NCBI RefSeq assembly: GCF_001636295.1
Contig: NZ_CP014209.1
Coordinates: 1,302,001 to 1,366,000 of the forward strand
Length of the DNA: 64,000 bases
Source: Isoptericola dokdonensis DS-3
Lineage (GTDB): Bacteria > Actinomycetota > Actinomycetes > Actinomycetales > Cellulomonadaceae
Reading direction: 5' to 3'
The notes beneath the pieces were generated by a model. The model was not told where the DNA came from, ran no database searches, and worked only from the letters and a program-made list of their open reading frames with translations. Made by a program: the position numbers and the translations under genes. Numbering within the stretch: the first letter of the stretch is position 1; every line of letters begins with the position of its first letter. Below, piece by piece: positions 18,174-26,747 of this stretch.

Positions 18174-18225
18174 GGTTCCATCCCTTCGTCCTCGCCCGGG
18201 GCGCGGCCGGGCCGCGCCACCGGGA

Positions 18226-19539
18226 TCACTCGTCGTCGGTCGTGCCGTCGAGCAGCGGCGTGATGATCGCGTCGTACTCCGCCGCGACCTGCGCCACGTC
18301 GCCGCCGCGCGCGATCTCCTTGAACAGGTCCTCGTAGATGGCGCGGGACTCGATCTCCGCCCAGCCCGGCGCCGCGGGCGTCAGCTTGGACGCCTCCGCC
18401 GTCTCGACGAGGGTGCGACCGAACTTGTCGCCCTCCATCGCCTCGGTGAACGTCGTGTTGGCGGGCCCGAGACCGGCACCCGCGAGCATCGTCTGGTACT
18501 CGTCGGAGTAGACGATCCGCAGCAGGTCCTCGGACAGCTCGACGTTGCGCGTGAGCGACGAGATCGCGAGGTTCGAGCCGCCCGCGAACACGGGCGCGAC
18601 CCCGCCGTCGACGCCCGGCAGCGCGAAGATGTCGAACTTGCTGGTGTCCGCCATGCCGTCGCGGACCTCGGCGCCGTCGTCGTTGCGCACGAGGTCGCCC
18701 ACCGACCAGCGGGCCCATGCCGGGGCCATCATCGTCGCCGCGGCCGGGGTGTCGGAGTCGACCCCGTCGTTGATGAAGTCCCAGTAGGACGCGTCGAGCT
18801 CGGTGGCCGGGAGGTAGGACGCGTTCGAGTACACGTCCTGCCACTGCTCGAGGCCCGCGACCGTGTTCGGGTCGGACAGCGTCGACACCCAGCGGTCGCC
18901 CTCCTTGACGGCGAGCTCGCCGCCGTTCGCGAACACCCAGGAGATGCCGTTGCGCCAGTCCTGCCCACCGAGGGCGAAGCCCGCCATGTTGTCGGTGTGG
19001 AGCTTCTTGACCGCGTCGCCGAACTCCTCGAGGGTCTCGGGCACCTCGACGCCGGCCTGCTTCCACACGTCCTTGCGGTAGAAGACGTACCGCGAGCCGA
19101 AGTAGTACGGCAGCGCGTACACGGTGCCGTCGACCGAGCCGGCCTCGACGAACGACTGCAGCAGGTCCTCCCCGCCGAGCTCCTCGTAGAGCTCCGGGGA
19201 GATCTCGCGGAACGCGCCGGACGTCGTGTAGGTCGGGGCCTGGGTGTTGCCGAGCTCGACCACGTCGGGCGTCAGCGCGGGGTCCACGAGCGCCTCGTCG
19301 AGGTCACCCAGGAGCGTCGACCAGTCCTTCTCCTCGATGGTCAGCGTCGCACCGGGGTTGCGCTCGGCGAACGTCGTGACCAGGTGCTCGCGCAGGTCCT
19401 CGCCGGTGTCGGGCCCGACGAGCCACAGCACGATGTCGTCGGAGCTCTCGGGGACGGGTTCGTCGGAGCCGCAGGCGGCCAGGGCGGGGACCAGCACCAG
19501 GGTCGCGGCGAGGGCTGCGGCGCGACGACGGGGGTTCAC
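18226..19539 (-). CDS. ABC sugar-binding lipoprotein (copy 1)
   Basis: 437 aa family 1 extracellular solute-binding protein. Lipoprotein signal peptide with lipobox LAAC at about residue 22, then IVLWLVGPDTGEDLREHLV. By eye most of its sequence matches the binding protein at 22581, including identical blocks such as GQDWRNGISWVFANGGELAVKEG, shown here only in part. The two copies flank the permease and kinase genes, so one transporter may use two receptors of different affinity or specificity. Start at GTG with an AGAGGA site upstream. Confidence 0.92.
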   Translation of the reverse strand: MNPRRRAAALAATLVLVPALAACGSDEPVPESSDDIVLWLVGPDTGEDLREHLVTTFAERNPGATLTIEEKDWSTLLGDLDEALVDPALTPDVVELGNTQAPTYTTSGAFREISPELYEELGGEDLLQSFVEAGSVDGTVYALPYYFGSRYVFYRKDVWKQAGVEVPETLEEFGDAVKKLHTDNMAGFALGGQDWRNGISWVFANGGELAVKEGDRWVSTLSDPNTVAGLEQWQDVYSNASYLPATELDASYWDFINDGVDSDTPAAATMMAPAWARWSVGDLVRNDDGAEVRDGMADTSKFDIFALPGVDGGVAPVFAGGSNLAISSLTRNVELSEDLLRIVYSDEYQTMLAGAGLGPANTTFTEAMEGDKFGRTLVETAEASKLTPAAPGWAEIESRAIYEDLFKEIARGGDVAQVAAEYDAIITPLLDGTTDDE

Positions 19540-19610
19540 GGGGTGGGTGTCCTCTCGGTCGGGCCGGGCGCGGTCGGGGGTGGGCGCCACGCCTCGGCTC
19601 AGGGGTCGTG

Positions 19611-20603
19611 TCAGTACGAGCGGGTCGCCGGCGCGGCCAGGCCGCGGCCGACGACCGCCGCCCCGACGGCGCCGACCGGGACGCGTCCCGGCGCGAGCCG
19701 GACCCGCGCGGGCAGGTCCAGGGAACGCAGGAACGGCGAGGCGTCGGACTCGTCGGTCAGGGCGGCGCGCACCGCGTCGAGCAGCGGCACGCCGAGCTGG
19801 GCGACGCCACCACCGAGGACGACGTGCTGCACGTCCACGCTCAGCACGAGCATCCGCACGGCCGCGGCGACTGCGCGAGCGTACCTGTCCCGGGCGACCA
19901 CCGCGTCGAGGTCTCCGCCGGCGGCGGCCTCGAAGAGCTCGACCGGGGCCGGGCGCCCGGTCCGGGACGGCCACAGGGTGCTGACGGCCGTGCCCGAGGC
20001 GTACAGCTCGAGGCAGCCGCGCTGGCCGCAGGGGCAGGCCGGGCCCGCCGGGTCGACCGGGACGTGCCCGATCTCCCCCGCGGCGCCCGAGGCGCCGCGG
20101 CGCAGCCGGCCGCCCAGCACGAGCCCCGCCGCCAGGCCGGTGCCGAGGGCGAGGAAGGCGAGGTCGGTGGAACCGCTGCCACTCTCGGCCTCGATCAGGT
20201 GCGCCGCGCCGACCGCGGCGGCGTTGAGGTCGTTCTCGACCCCGACGGGCACACCACCGAGCCGCGCGGACAGCATCGCGGCGAGGTCCAGCGGGTCGCC
20301 GTTCAGGCCGAGGTTGACCGCGTGCCGGACCGTGCCGTCGTCCGCGTCGACCAGACCGGGCACCCCGACGCCGACGCCCGTCACCGCGGAGAAGGGCATC
20401 CCGGCCTGCCGGGTCACCCCCTCCACGGCCCGGACCGCGCCGTCGATCACGCCGGTCGCGCCCTGCTCCGTGGCCAGGCGGGACTGGGCGAGGACGGCGC
20501 CGTCCGGGGCGAGCAGCACCGCGAGGGTCTTCGTGCCGCCGATGTCGAGGCCCACGCTGAGGCCGGGCGACACCGGGGGCGCCGCCGTTCCGAGGTCGCT
20601 CAC
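19611..20603 (-). CDS. ROK-family sugar kinase (probable N-acetylglucosamine or glucosamine kinase)
   Basis: 330 aa. ATP-binding motif VGLDIGGTKTLAVLL near residue 17, catalytic Asp in VGVENDLNAAAVG, and the ROK zinc site CPCGQRGCLELYASG. There is no N-terminal winged helix, unlike the ROK protein at the head of the operon, so this is the kinase. It starts 1 bp after the upstream permease stop. With NagB two genes downstream, phosphorylation of an imported amino sugar is the expected job. Confidence 0.88.
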   Translation of the reverse strand: MSDLGTAAPPVSPGLSVGLDIGGTKTLAVLLAPDGAVLAQSRLATEQGATGVIDGAVRAVEGVTRQAGMPFSAVTGVGVGVPGLVDADDGTVRHAVNLGLNGDPLDLAAMLSARLGGVPVGVENDLNAAAVGAAHLIEAESGSGSTDLAFLALGTGLAAGLVLGGRLRRGASGAAGEIGHVPVDPAGPACPCGQRGCLELYASGTAVSTLWPSRTGRPAPVELFEAAAGGDLDAVVARDRYARAVAAAVRMLVLSVDVQHVVLGGGVAQLGVPLLDAVRAALTDESDASPFLRSLDLPARVRLAPGRVPVGAVGAAVVGRGLAAPATRSY

Positions 20604-20604
20604 G

Positions 20605-21468
20605 TCAGCCCTTCACCGCTCCGGACACGAGCCCGGACGTCATCCGGCCCTGGACGATCATGAAGAAGACGATGACCGGGACCGCGATGAGCGTGGAGGC
20701 CGCCATCACCTCGGCCCAGTTGATGCCCTCGTTCGCCGACGCCGACAGGAAGCTGCGCAGCCACACCGGCAGCGTCTGCTTCGACTCGGCGGGCAGGATC
20801 ACCAGCGCGGTCGTGAACTCGTTCCACGCCTGGAGGAACGCGTACACGCCGGAGGCGACCAGCCCGGGGGCCAGCAGCGGGAACGTGATCCGGACGAACG
20901 CCTGCGTGCGCGACAGGCCGTCCACCATGGCGGCCTCCTCGAGCTCGGCGGGCACGCCGGCCACGAAGCCGCGCAGCATCCAGATGGTGAACGGGATGAG
21001 CATCGCCGTGTAGAGGATCGAGATGCCGAGCACCGAGTTGAGGCCGAGCGCGGGCACCGTCTCGCCGAACGACGAGAGCATCTTGTACTGCGCGATGAAC
21101 AGGCCCTCGGCGGGCAGCATCTGGATGAACAGCACCGCCAGGACGAAGCTCGTGCGGCCGCGGAACTTCCACCGGCTGATGGCCAGCGCGCCGAAGAACG
21201 CGAACACCAGCACGCACACCAGGGTCACGCCGGTGATCATCAGGCTCATGCCCAGCGCCTTGGTGAAGCCGCTGTCGGTGATGACCGACTCGAAGTTCGA
21301 CGTCGTGAAGTTCACCGGCAGGAAGCTCGGGGTGACGGAACGCAGGAGCGCGTCCGGCGTCACCGCCGACAGCAGCATCCAGTAGACCGGGAAGACCCAG
21401 ACCAGTGCCAGGGCGACGCCGAGCACGCTGAGCAGGATCTTGCCCGGGCGGGGGCGCGGCCGGCGCAC
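20605..21468 (-). CDS. sugar ABC transporter permease, MalG type
   Basis: 287 aa with six membrane helices and the EAA loop ELEEAAMVDGLSRTQAFVRITFPLLAPGL that docks the ATPase. Ends at GAVKG, typical for this class. The first start in frame is a GTG 85 bp after the upstream permease stop, without a ribosome site. In another frame, an ATG overlapping that stop (ATGA, 21558-21560) opens MSAATASPTPPTAPDRAAAA, a plausible native N-terminus. A one-base frameshift near 21470-21480 is likely in this sequence. Confidence 0.85.
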   Translation of the reverse strand: MRRPRPRPGKILLSVLGVALALVWVFPVYWMLLSAVTPDALLRSVTPSFLPVNFTTSNFESVITDSGFTKALGMSLMITGVTLVCVLVFAFFGALAISRWKFRGRTSFVLAVLFIQMLPAEGLFIAQYKMLSSFGETVPALGLNSVLGISILYTAMLIPFTIWMLRGFVAGVPAELEEAAMVDGLSRTQAFVRITFPLLAPGLVASGVYAFLQAWNEFTTALVILPAESKQTLPVWLRSFLSASANEGINWAEVMAASTLIAVPVIVFFMIVQGRMTSGLVSGAVKG

Positions 21469-21556
21469 CGGCGGGTGCTGGTCACGGCGTCCGGGGACAC
21501 CGCCGCGGCGGCGCGGTCGGGAGCGGTCGGCGGGGTCGGCGAGGCGGTCGCGGCGC

Positions 21557-22498
21557 TCATGCGGCGTCCTCCTTCATGAGGCTGCGCACGTACGGCGCGG
21601 AGAGCAGGACGGTGAGCAGCAGGACGAAGATCGAGACGGCGGCGGCCCCGGCGAAGTCCTGGGAGCCGATGCCGAGCTCGTAGATGAAGTTGCCCAGCAG
21701 GTTGGTCTCGGAGACCGGGGCCCCGGCGTCCTGGAGCAGGCGGATCTGGGCGAAGACGCGCAGGTCCCAGATGATCTGGAGCAGCAGCACGATCGCGAGC
21801 ACCGGACGGACCAGGGGCAGCAGGATGTGGCGCAGGATCTGCGCCGGGCGGGCGCCGTCGAGCCGGGCCGCCTCGAGCACCTCCTCGGAGACCTGCGTGA
21901 GGCCGGCGTAGACGGACATCGCGACGAACGGCACGGACATCCAGATGACGACCAGCGAGGCGACGACGAAGAACGTCAAGGGGCTCGAGAGCCACGCGCC
22001 GTCGTGCGGCGGGGTGATCCCGACGCTCTCGAGCAGGTAGTTCACGACACCGGTCCGGTAGTCGAAGAGCCAGCGGAAGACGGTGACGGCGGCGACCATC
22101 GGGGTGGCCCACGCCAGCAGCAGGGCGACCTGGATGATGATCCGCACGGCGCCGTGCACGGCGCGCATCAGCAGCGCCAGGCCCATGCCGATGGCGACCG
22201 TGAGGAAGGCGTTGACCAGGCAGAAGGCGATCGAGCGGAGCACAACGGCCCAGAGCCGCTCGTCGGTGAAGATGCGGGCGTAGTTGTCCAGGCCGACGAA
22301 CGTCGGCGGCGCACCGAACTGCTGCAGGAGCCCGTACTCCTGCATGGAGGTGACGACCTGCCAGTAGACGGGGTAGCCGAGGCCGACGAGCAGCGCGACG
22401 ACGGCGGGGATCAGCAGGACGTAGGGGACGACGGGTCGGCGTCGGTGCCGGATCTCCACCGCGGGCGCCGAGGGCGCCGCCTGCGCGGGACTGGTCAT
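21557..22498 (-). CDS. sugar ABC transporter permease, MalF type
   Basis: 313 aa, six membrane helices. Starts with a short cytoplasmic tail, then PYVLLIPAVVALLVGLGYPVYWQVVTS. The EAA loop QVSEEVLEAARLDGARPAQILRHILLPLVRPVL is near residue 220. GGAGAAGGA ribosome site ahead of the ATG. It forms the channel with the MalG-type partner. No ATP-binding subunit gene is in the operon, so a shared MsiK-type ATPase elsewhere in the genome is inferred. Confidence 0.93.
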   Translation of the reverse strand: MTSPAQAAPSAPAVEIRHRRRPVVPYVLLIPAVVALLVGLGYPVYWQVVTSMQEYGLLQQFGAPPTFVGLDNYARIFTDERLWAVVLRSIAFCLVNAFLTVAIGMGLALLMRAVHGAVRIIIQVALLLAWATPMVAAVTVFRWLFDYRTGVVNYLLESVGITPPHDGAWLSSPLTFFVVASLVVIWMSVPFVAMSVYAGLTQVSEEVLEAARLDGARPAQILRHILLPLVRPVLAIVLLLQIIWDLRVFAQIRLLQDAGAPVSETNLLGNFIYELGIGSQDFAGAAAVSIFVLLLTVLLSAPYVRSLMKEDAA

Positions 22499-22580
22499 AC
22501 GAGGGGGTCCTTCTCCGGTCGAACCGGGGGCGGGGCGACGATGGTCGCCGCCCCGCCCTCGGAAGGGGTGTCGGTCGGCG

Positions 22581-23918
22581 TCAGCCGGCCTGGCCGTTGA
22601 GCATCGGCGTGAGCTTCTCGTCGTACTCGGTGGCGAGAGCGGTCACGTCACCACCCTCGGCGATCTTCTGGAAGAGCTCCTCGTAGACGAACGCGCCCTC
22701 GACGGCGGCCCAGCCCGGCGCGGCCGGGGTGAGCTTCGAGGCCTGGGCGGTCTCGACGGTGACCTCGCCGAACTTGTCGGTGGCCATGACGTCGGTGTAC
22801 TCGGCGTTCGCCGGGCCGAGCCCGTTCTCCGCCAGGAGGGTCTGGTACTCCTCCGAGTAGATGATGCGCAGGAGGTTCTCGGAGAGCTCCGGGTGCTGCG
22901 ACTGGGCCGAGACGGCGAGGTTCGAGCCACCGGCGAAGACGGGGGCCAGGCCGCCGTCGACGCCCGGCAGGGCGAAGATGTCGAACTTCGACTCGTCCAC
23001 CATGCCGTCCCGGACCTCTTCACCGTCGTCGTTCGTGGTGAGGTCACCGATGGACCAGCGGGCCCAGCCCGGCGCCATGATCGTGGCGGCGGCGGGGTCG
23101 CCGCCACCCTCGGCGTCGTTCAGGAAGTCCCAGTAGGCGACGTCACGCTCGGTCGCCGGCAGGTTCGAGGCGGAGTAGACGTCCTGCCACTGCTCGAGGC
23201 CCGCGATCGTGTTCGGGTCGGAGAGGGTGGAGACCCACTGCTCGCCCTCCTTGACGGCGAGCTCGCCGCCGTTGGCGAACACCCAGGAGATGCCGTTGCG
23301 CCAGTCCTGGCCGCCGATGGCGAAGCCGGACATGTCCTTGGTCTTGAGCTCCTTGACCGCGGTGCCGAACTCGTCGAGCGTGGTCGGGACCTCGACACCG
23401 GCCTTCTCCCACAGGTCGGCGCGGTAGAACATGTAGCGCGAGCCGAAGTAGTAGGGCAGCGCGTAGACCTTGTCGTCGACCGAGCCGGCCTCGACGAAGG
23501 ACTGGAGCAGGTTCTCGCCGCCGAGCTCCTCGTAGAGCTCCGGGGAGATCTCGCGGAACGCGCCCGCGTAGGTGAAGGTCGGCGCCTGCGTGTTGCCGAT
23601 CTCGACCACGTCGGGGGTGTTGGCGGCGTCGGGCAGGGCCGTCGTCAGCTTGGTGACGAGGTCGGTCCAGTCCTGCTGCTCGATGGTGAGGCTCGAACCG
23701 GGGTTCTCCGCCTCGAAGGTGTCCACGAGGTACTCGCGCAGCGGCTCCGGGGTGTCGCCACCGGCGACCCACAGGGTGATGTCGCCGGGCTCGACCTCGG
23801 CCGCCGCGGTGTCCTCGGACTCCGCCGGGGCCTCGGACTCGGACGAGCACGCGGTGAGCGTGAGCGCCAAGGTGATGGTCGACGCCGCGGTCACGGCGAC
23901 GAGACGGTTCCTCTTCAC
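22581..23918 (-). CDS. ABC sugar-binding lipoprotein (copy 2)
   Basis: 445 aa. Lipobox LTAC at about residue 24, followed by an acidic Ser/Glu/Ala linker, then DITLWVAGGDTPEPLREYL. It is the paralogue of the binding protein at 18226 and is encoded first after the repressor. GTG start with a strong GAGAGGAAA site. Short-range position before malF/malG is the normal place for the receptor, so copy 1 looks like the added duplicate. Chito-oligosaccharide or GlcNAc is the likely ligand class, inferred from NagB and the ROK proteins. Confidence 0.93.
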   Translation of the reverse strand: MKRNRLVAVTAASTITLALTLTACSSESEAPAESEDTAAAEVEPGDITLWVAGGDTPEPLREYLVDTFEAENPGSSLTIEQQDWTDLVTKLTTALPDAANTPDVVEIGNTQAPTFTYAGAFREISPELYEELGGENLLQSFVEAGSVDDKVYALPYYFGSRYMFYRADLWEKAGVEVPTTLDEFGTAVKELKTKDMSGFAIGGQDWRNGISWVFANGGELAVKEGEQWVSTLSDPNTIAGLEQWQDVYSASNLPATERDVAYWDFLNDAEGGGDPAAATIMAPGWARWSIGDLTTNDDGEEVRDGMVDESKFDIFALPGVDGGLAPVFAGGSNLAVSAQSQHPELSENLLRIIYSEEYQTLLAENGLGPANAEYTDVMATDKFGEVTVETAQASKLTPAAPGWAAVEGAFVYEELFQKIAEGGDVTALATEYDEKLTPMLNGQAG

Positions 23919-23946
23919 TGGGGATTTCCTCTCACTGGGTGTCGGG

Positions 23947-23963
23947 CGGCTCGGGCCGAGCCG
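23947..23963 (-). promoter_or_regulatory. hairpin between the repressor and binding-protein genes
   Basis: Perfect 8-bp arms CGGCTCGG and CCGAGCCG around one base, in the 69-bp gap between the ROK repressor stop and the binding-protein start. It could attenuate read-through or protect the downstream message. Confidence 0.45.
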
Positions 23964-23987
23964 TCCGGCGGGTTGGGGGGTCGGGGG

Positions 23988-25142
23988 TCAGGAGACGCCG
24001 AGCTGCGCCCCGAGCACGAGGACGGCCGCCCCCGCCAGGACGACGTCGTCGTCCAGCGTGGACATCCGCAGCTCGAGCCCGGCCGCGATGGCGGGCATGG
24101 CGCGTTCGGTGATGGTGTCGAGGGCGGCCTCGCTCAGGGGGCCGGCGAGCAGCTCGGGCGGCCCGGCGAGGACGACCTCGCGCAGGTCGAGCGCGCTGAC
24201 GACGGGCGCGAGCGCCCGGCCGAGGATGCGGCCGACGTCGGCCAGGACGGCGTCCGCCGCGGGCGCGTCGAGCCCGTCGACGGCGCGGCGCAGCGCGGGC
24301 GCGGACAGCACGGTCTCCAGGCAGCCCCGGCGACCGCAGGCGCACTGCTCCCCGCCCTCGTCGACGACGGTGACGTGCCCGAGCTCTCCGGCGGCGTCCC
24401 GGGCACCGTGCACGCGGGCGCCGTCGACCATGACGCCGGCACCGACGCCCTTGCCGACCGTGAGCACGAGGGTGGAGCCGGTGGCGCCGCCGTAGGTGTA
24501 CTCGGCGAGGGCGGCGGAGTTGGCGTCGTTGGCGACGTGGACCGGCAGCCCGAGTCGCTCGGTGAGGACCGCCGCGAGCGGCAGGTCGGTCCACTCGACG
24601 TTGGGGGCCTCGACGATCCGGCCCGACGGGTCGACGACGCCGGGCGAGCCGACGCCGATCCCGATGACCGGGCGGGTCGCCGCGGCGACGAGCCGGCGGG
24701 CGAACCGCCCGAGGAGGTCGACCAGGTCGTCGCCGCGGCGGCCGTCCACGGCCAGGGACCGGCGCTCGACGGCCTCCCCGGTGAGGGTGAGGACGGCGCC
24801 GCGCAGCACGGTGTCGTCGGACAGGTCGAGGGCGACGATCTGGTAGGCGTCCGTGCGCATCCCCACGAGGATGGCGGGCTTGCCGACGCGACGGCCGGGC
24901 TGGGTGCCGAGCTCCTCGACGAGCGCCTCGGCGAGCAGGACGCCGACGAGGTCGGAGATGGTGACGCGCGTGAGGCCGGTGGCGCGGGCGAGGTCGGCGC
25001 GCGAGGTGGGGCCCTCGTGGAAGAGGTGCTGGAGCACGAGGGACCGGTTGTGCGCGCGAGCGTGCTCGGGGAGCACCTTCGAGGTGGCGCGCAGACCGTT
25101 GCCCAGCCCCCGTCGGCTGGGTCGTGTCGTCGTCGTGGTCAT
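23988..25142 (-). CDS. ROK-family transcriptional repressor of the amino-sugar operon
   Basis: 384 aa. An N-terminal winged helix-turn-helix (about residues 23-75: HNRSLVLQHLF...GPTSRADLARATGLTRVTISDLVGVLL) precedes a ROK sugar-binding domain with GIGVGSPGVVDPSGRIVEAPN, VANDANSAALAEY and the zinc motif CACGRRGCLE. Such proteins leave DNA on binding a sugar or sugar phosphate. The ATG was chosen because the promoter and palindrome lie immediately upstream of it; the same-frame start 15 codons earlier would fall in that promoter. It leads the operon it is likely to control. Confidence 0.9.
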   Translation of the reverse strand: MTTTTTRPSRRGLGNGLRATSKVLPEHARAHNRSLVLQHLFHEGPTSRADLARATGLTRVTISDLVGVLLAEALVEELGTQPGRRVGKPAILVGMRTDAYQIVALDLSDDTVLRGAVLTLTGEAVERRSLAVDGRRGDDLVDLLGRFARRLVAAATRPVIGIGVGSPGVVDPSGRIVEAPNVEWTDLPLAAVLTERLGLPVHVANDANSAALAEYTYGGATGSTLVLTVGKGVGAGVMVDGARVHGARDAAGELGHVTVVDEGGEQCACGRRGCLETVLSAPALRRAVDGLDAPAADAVLADVGRILGRALAPVVSALDLREVVLAGPPELLAGPLSEAALDTITERAMPAIAAGLELRMSTLDDDVVLAGAAVLVLGAQLGVS

Positions 25143-25144
25143 GT

Positions 25145-25178
25145 TTGTTAGTACACCGTCCTTACAAGCCTCGGTCAA
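25145..25178 (-). promoter_or_regulatory. promoter with overlapping palindrome for the amino-sugar operon
   Basis: Minus-strand -35 TTGACC (25173-25178), 17-nt spacer, -10 TGTACT (25150-25155). An imperfect inverted repeat TTGTTAG / CTTACAA (25145-25151 and 25161-25167) covers the -10 region. This is a good candidate operator for the ROK repressor and would give autoregulation. Confidence 0.6.
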
Positions 25179-25305
25179 TGTCCGCACCCCTTCGTTATCG
25201 GATCGTTACAGGGTGTCGCTGAACGCGGGACGCGCGCAGGTCACGACCATGGCACGGTCCCATCACGATCGTCACCGCGACCCTCGTCCGAGCAGGTCAG
25301 GGCCC

Positions 25306-25311
25306 TACAGT
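25306..25311 (+). promoter_or_regulatory. -10 box TACAGT, leaderless start of the DUF4349 gene
   Basis: TACAGT with a 7-nt gap to ATG. Confidence 0.5.
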
Positions 25312-25318
25312 CGGAGCC

Positions 25319-26281
25319 ATGACGCTCGCCGCACGCCGCCCGGTCGCCACCACGGCCCTCGCGCTGCTGCTCGCCCTCGGCCTCGCGGCCTGCTCCGGCA
25401 GCGACGAGAGCGCGGCCGAGTCCGCCGGATCGGCCGCCCAGGACCAGGCCGGTCCCGCCGCCGGCGAGGCCGCCGCCTCCGTCGCCCCCGGTGCCGACGC
25501 CGAGGAGTCCGCCGTCGTCGACCGGGAGGTCGTCGTCTCCGGCTCGGCGGAGCTCGTCGCCGACGACCCCGTCGCGGCGATCGACGAGATCGTCCGCATG
25601 GTCGAGCAGGCGGGCGGACGCATCGAGAGCCTGGTCGAGTCGCCGGGCGCCGACGGCGAGCCCGGCCACGGCTCGCTGCGGGCCCGCCTCCCCGTCGACC
25701 TGACGACCGGCACGATCGACGCCCTGTCCGACGTCGCCGAGCTGAAGAGCGTCGAGATCGGCCGCGAGGACGTCACCAGCCAGGGACAGGACCTCGACGC
25801 CCGCATCTCCGCCCTGGAGACCTCCACCGCGCGGCTCGTCGAGCTCATGGGCTCGGCGGCCACCACGGCCGACCTCCTGGAGGTCGAGCGCGAGCTCGCC
25901 GCCCGCCAGGCGGAGCTCGACTCGCTGGTCGCCCAGCGGGCGGCGCTCACCGACCAGGTCGCGATGTCCACCATCGACATCACCGTCACCGCGACCTCCG
26001 CACCCGTGAGCGCTCCGCGCAGCGGGTTCGTCGACGGCCTCGCCACCGGATGGAGCGCTCTGGTGGCCACCCTGAGCACGGTCGTGCTCGTCCTGGGGGT
26101 GCTCCTCCCCTGGCTCGCCCTCGCCGCGGCCGGCTGGGTCGCCTACCTCCTGGTCCGCCGTCGCCGCCCCGCGCCGCCGGCCGGGCCGGGCGACGGTCCC
26201 GGGGAGAGCGCCGACGACGACGGGCCCGCACCCGAGGCCCCCTCGCAGGACCCCGAGCGCGAGCCCGCGCTCACCCGGTAG
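25319..26281 (+). CDS. DUF4349 lipoprotein
   Basis: 320 aa. Lipoprotein signal with lipobox LAAC at about residue 24, then a low-complexity Ala/Ser/Glu stretch (to about 65). The DUF4349 domain contains beta-strand and coiled-coil segments (QDLDARISALETSTARLVELM ... LEVERELAARQAELDSL, about 160-210). A C-terminal membrane helix (LVATLSTVVLVLGVLLPWLALAAAGWV) leads to a basic then acidic tail. Anchored at both ends to the cell envelope; function unknown. Divergent from the ROK repressor, convergent with ridA. Confidence 0.85.
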   Translation: MTLAARRPVATTALALLLALGLAACSGSDESAAESAGSAAQDQAGPAAGEAAASVAPGADAEESAVVDREVVVSGSAELVADDPVAAIDEIVRMVEQAGGRIESLVESPGADGEPGHGSLRARLPVDLTTGTIDALSDVAELKSVEIGREDVTSQGQDLDARISALETSTARLVELMGSAATTADLLEVERELAARQAELDSLVAQRAALTDQVAMSTIDITVTATSAPVSAPRSGFVDGLATGWSALVATLSTVVLVLGVLLPWLALAAAGWVAYLLVRRRRPAPPAGPGDGPGESADDDGPAPEAPSQDPEREPALTR

Positions 26282-26287
26282 ACGTGT

Positions 26288-26317
26288 CGCCGGGGCGGGC
26301 GTCACCCCGCCCCGGCG
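26288..26317. terminator. bidirectional terminator-like hairpin
   Basis: Perfect 12-bp stem (CGCCGGGGCGGG and its complement, 26288-26299 and 26306-26317) with a 6-nt loop, lying between the convergent DUF4349 and ridA genes. Confidence 0.75.
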
Positions 26318-26327
26318 GCCCTCCCCG

Positions 26328-26738
26328 TCAGGCCGCGTCGTCGACGACCGCGAAGGCGTCGATCTCGACCAGCATCTCCGCGCGCGGCAGGCCGGTCATG
26401 ACCGTCGTCCGGCTCGGCAGTACCCCCGACGGGCAGTGCGCCGCGACGAACTCGCCGTACGCGTCGTTCATCGCGGCGAAGTCGTCCCGGGTCGTCAGGT
26501 AGACGCGGAGCATCATCACGTCGTCGAACGACGCACCCCCCGCCTCGACGATCGCCCGCACGTTCTCCAGCGTGCGCGTCGTCTGCGCGGCCACGTCCCC
26601 GGGGTGCAGGTACTCCCCCGTCGCCGGGTCCACCGGCCCCTGGCCGGACACCTGGAGGAACGGCCCGCGCCGCACCCCCTGGTGGAAGGTGTGGGCGGGG
26701 GCCGGGGCGTGCGGCGTGCTGATCGGGGTCTTGCTCAT
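26328..26738 (-). CDS. RidA-family imine/enamine deaminase
   Basis: 136 aa YjgF/RidA fold: LQVSGQGPVDPATGEYLHPGD, the ENVRAIVEAGGASFDDVMMLRVYLTT helix, and the Arg of PSRTTVMTGLPRAEMLVEIDAFAV that binds the carboxylate. These enzymes hydrolyse the reactive 2-aminoacrylate-type products of PLP dehydratases. It lies 9 bp after a D-serine-dehydratase-like gene, a fitting partner. Last gene of the GH20 operon. Confidence 0.9.
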   Translation of the reverse strand: MSKTPISTPHAPAPAHTFHQGVRRGPFLQVSGQGPVDPATGEYLHPGDVAAQTTRTLENVRAIVEAGGASFDDVMMLRVYLTTRDDFAAMNDAYGEFVAAHCPSGVLPSRTTVMTGLPRAEMLVEIDAFAVVDDAA

Positions 26739-26747
26739 CGCTCCTCC

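Noticed and set aside
17485-21579. Very long open frame (over 1300 codons) on the plus strand, antisense to the amino-sugar operon
   Set aside because: High G+C makes long antisense frames common. Its sequence is low-complexity Arg/Ala/Ser/Thr, and the opposite strand has well-conserved proteins.
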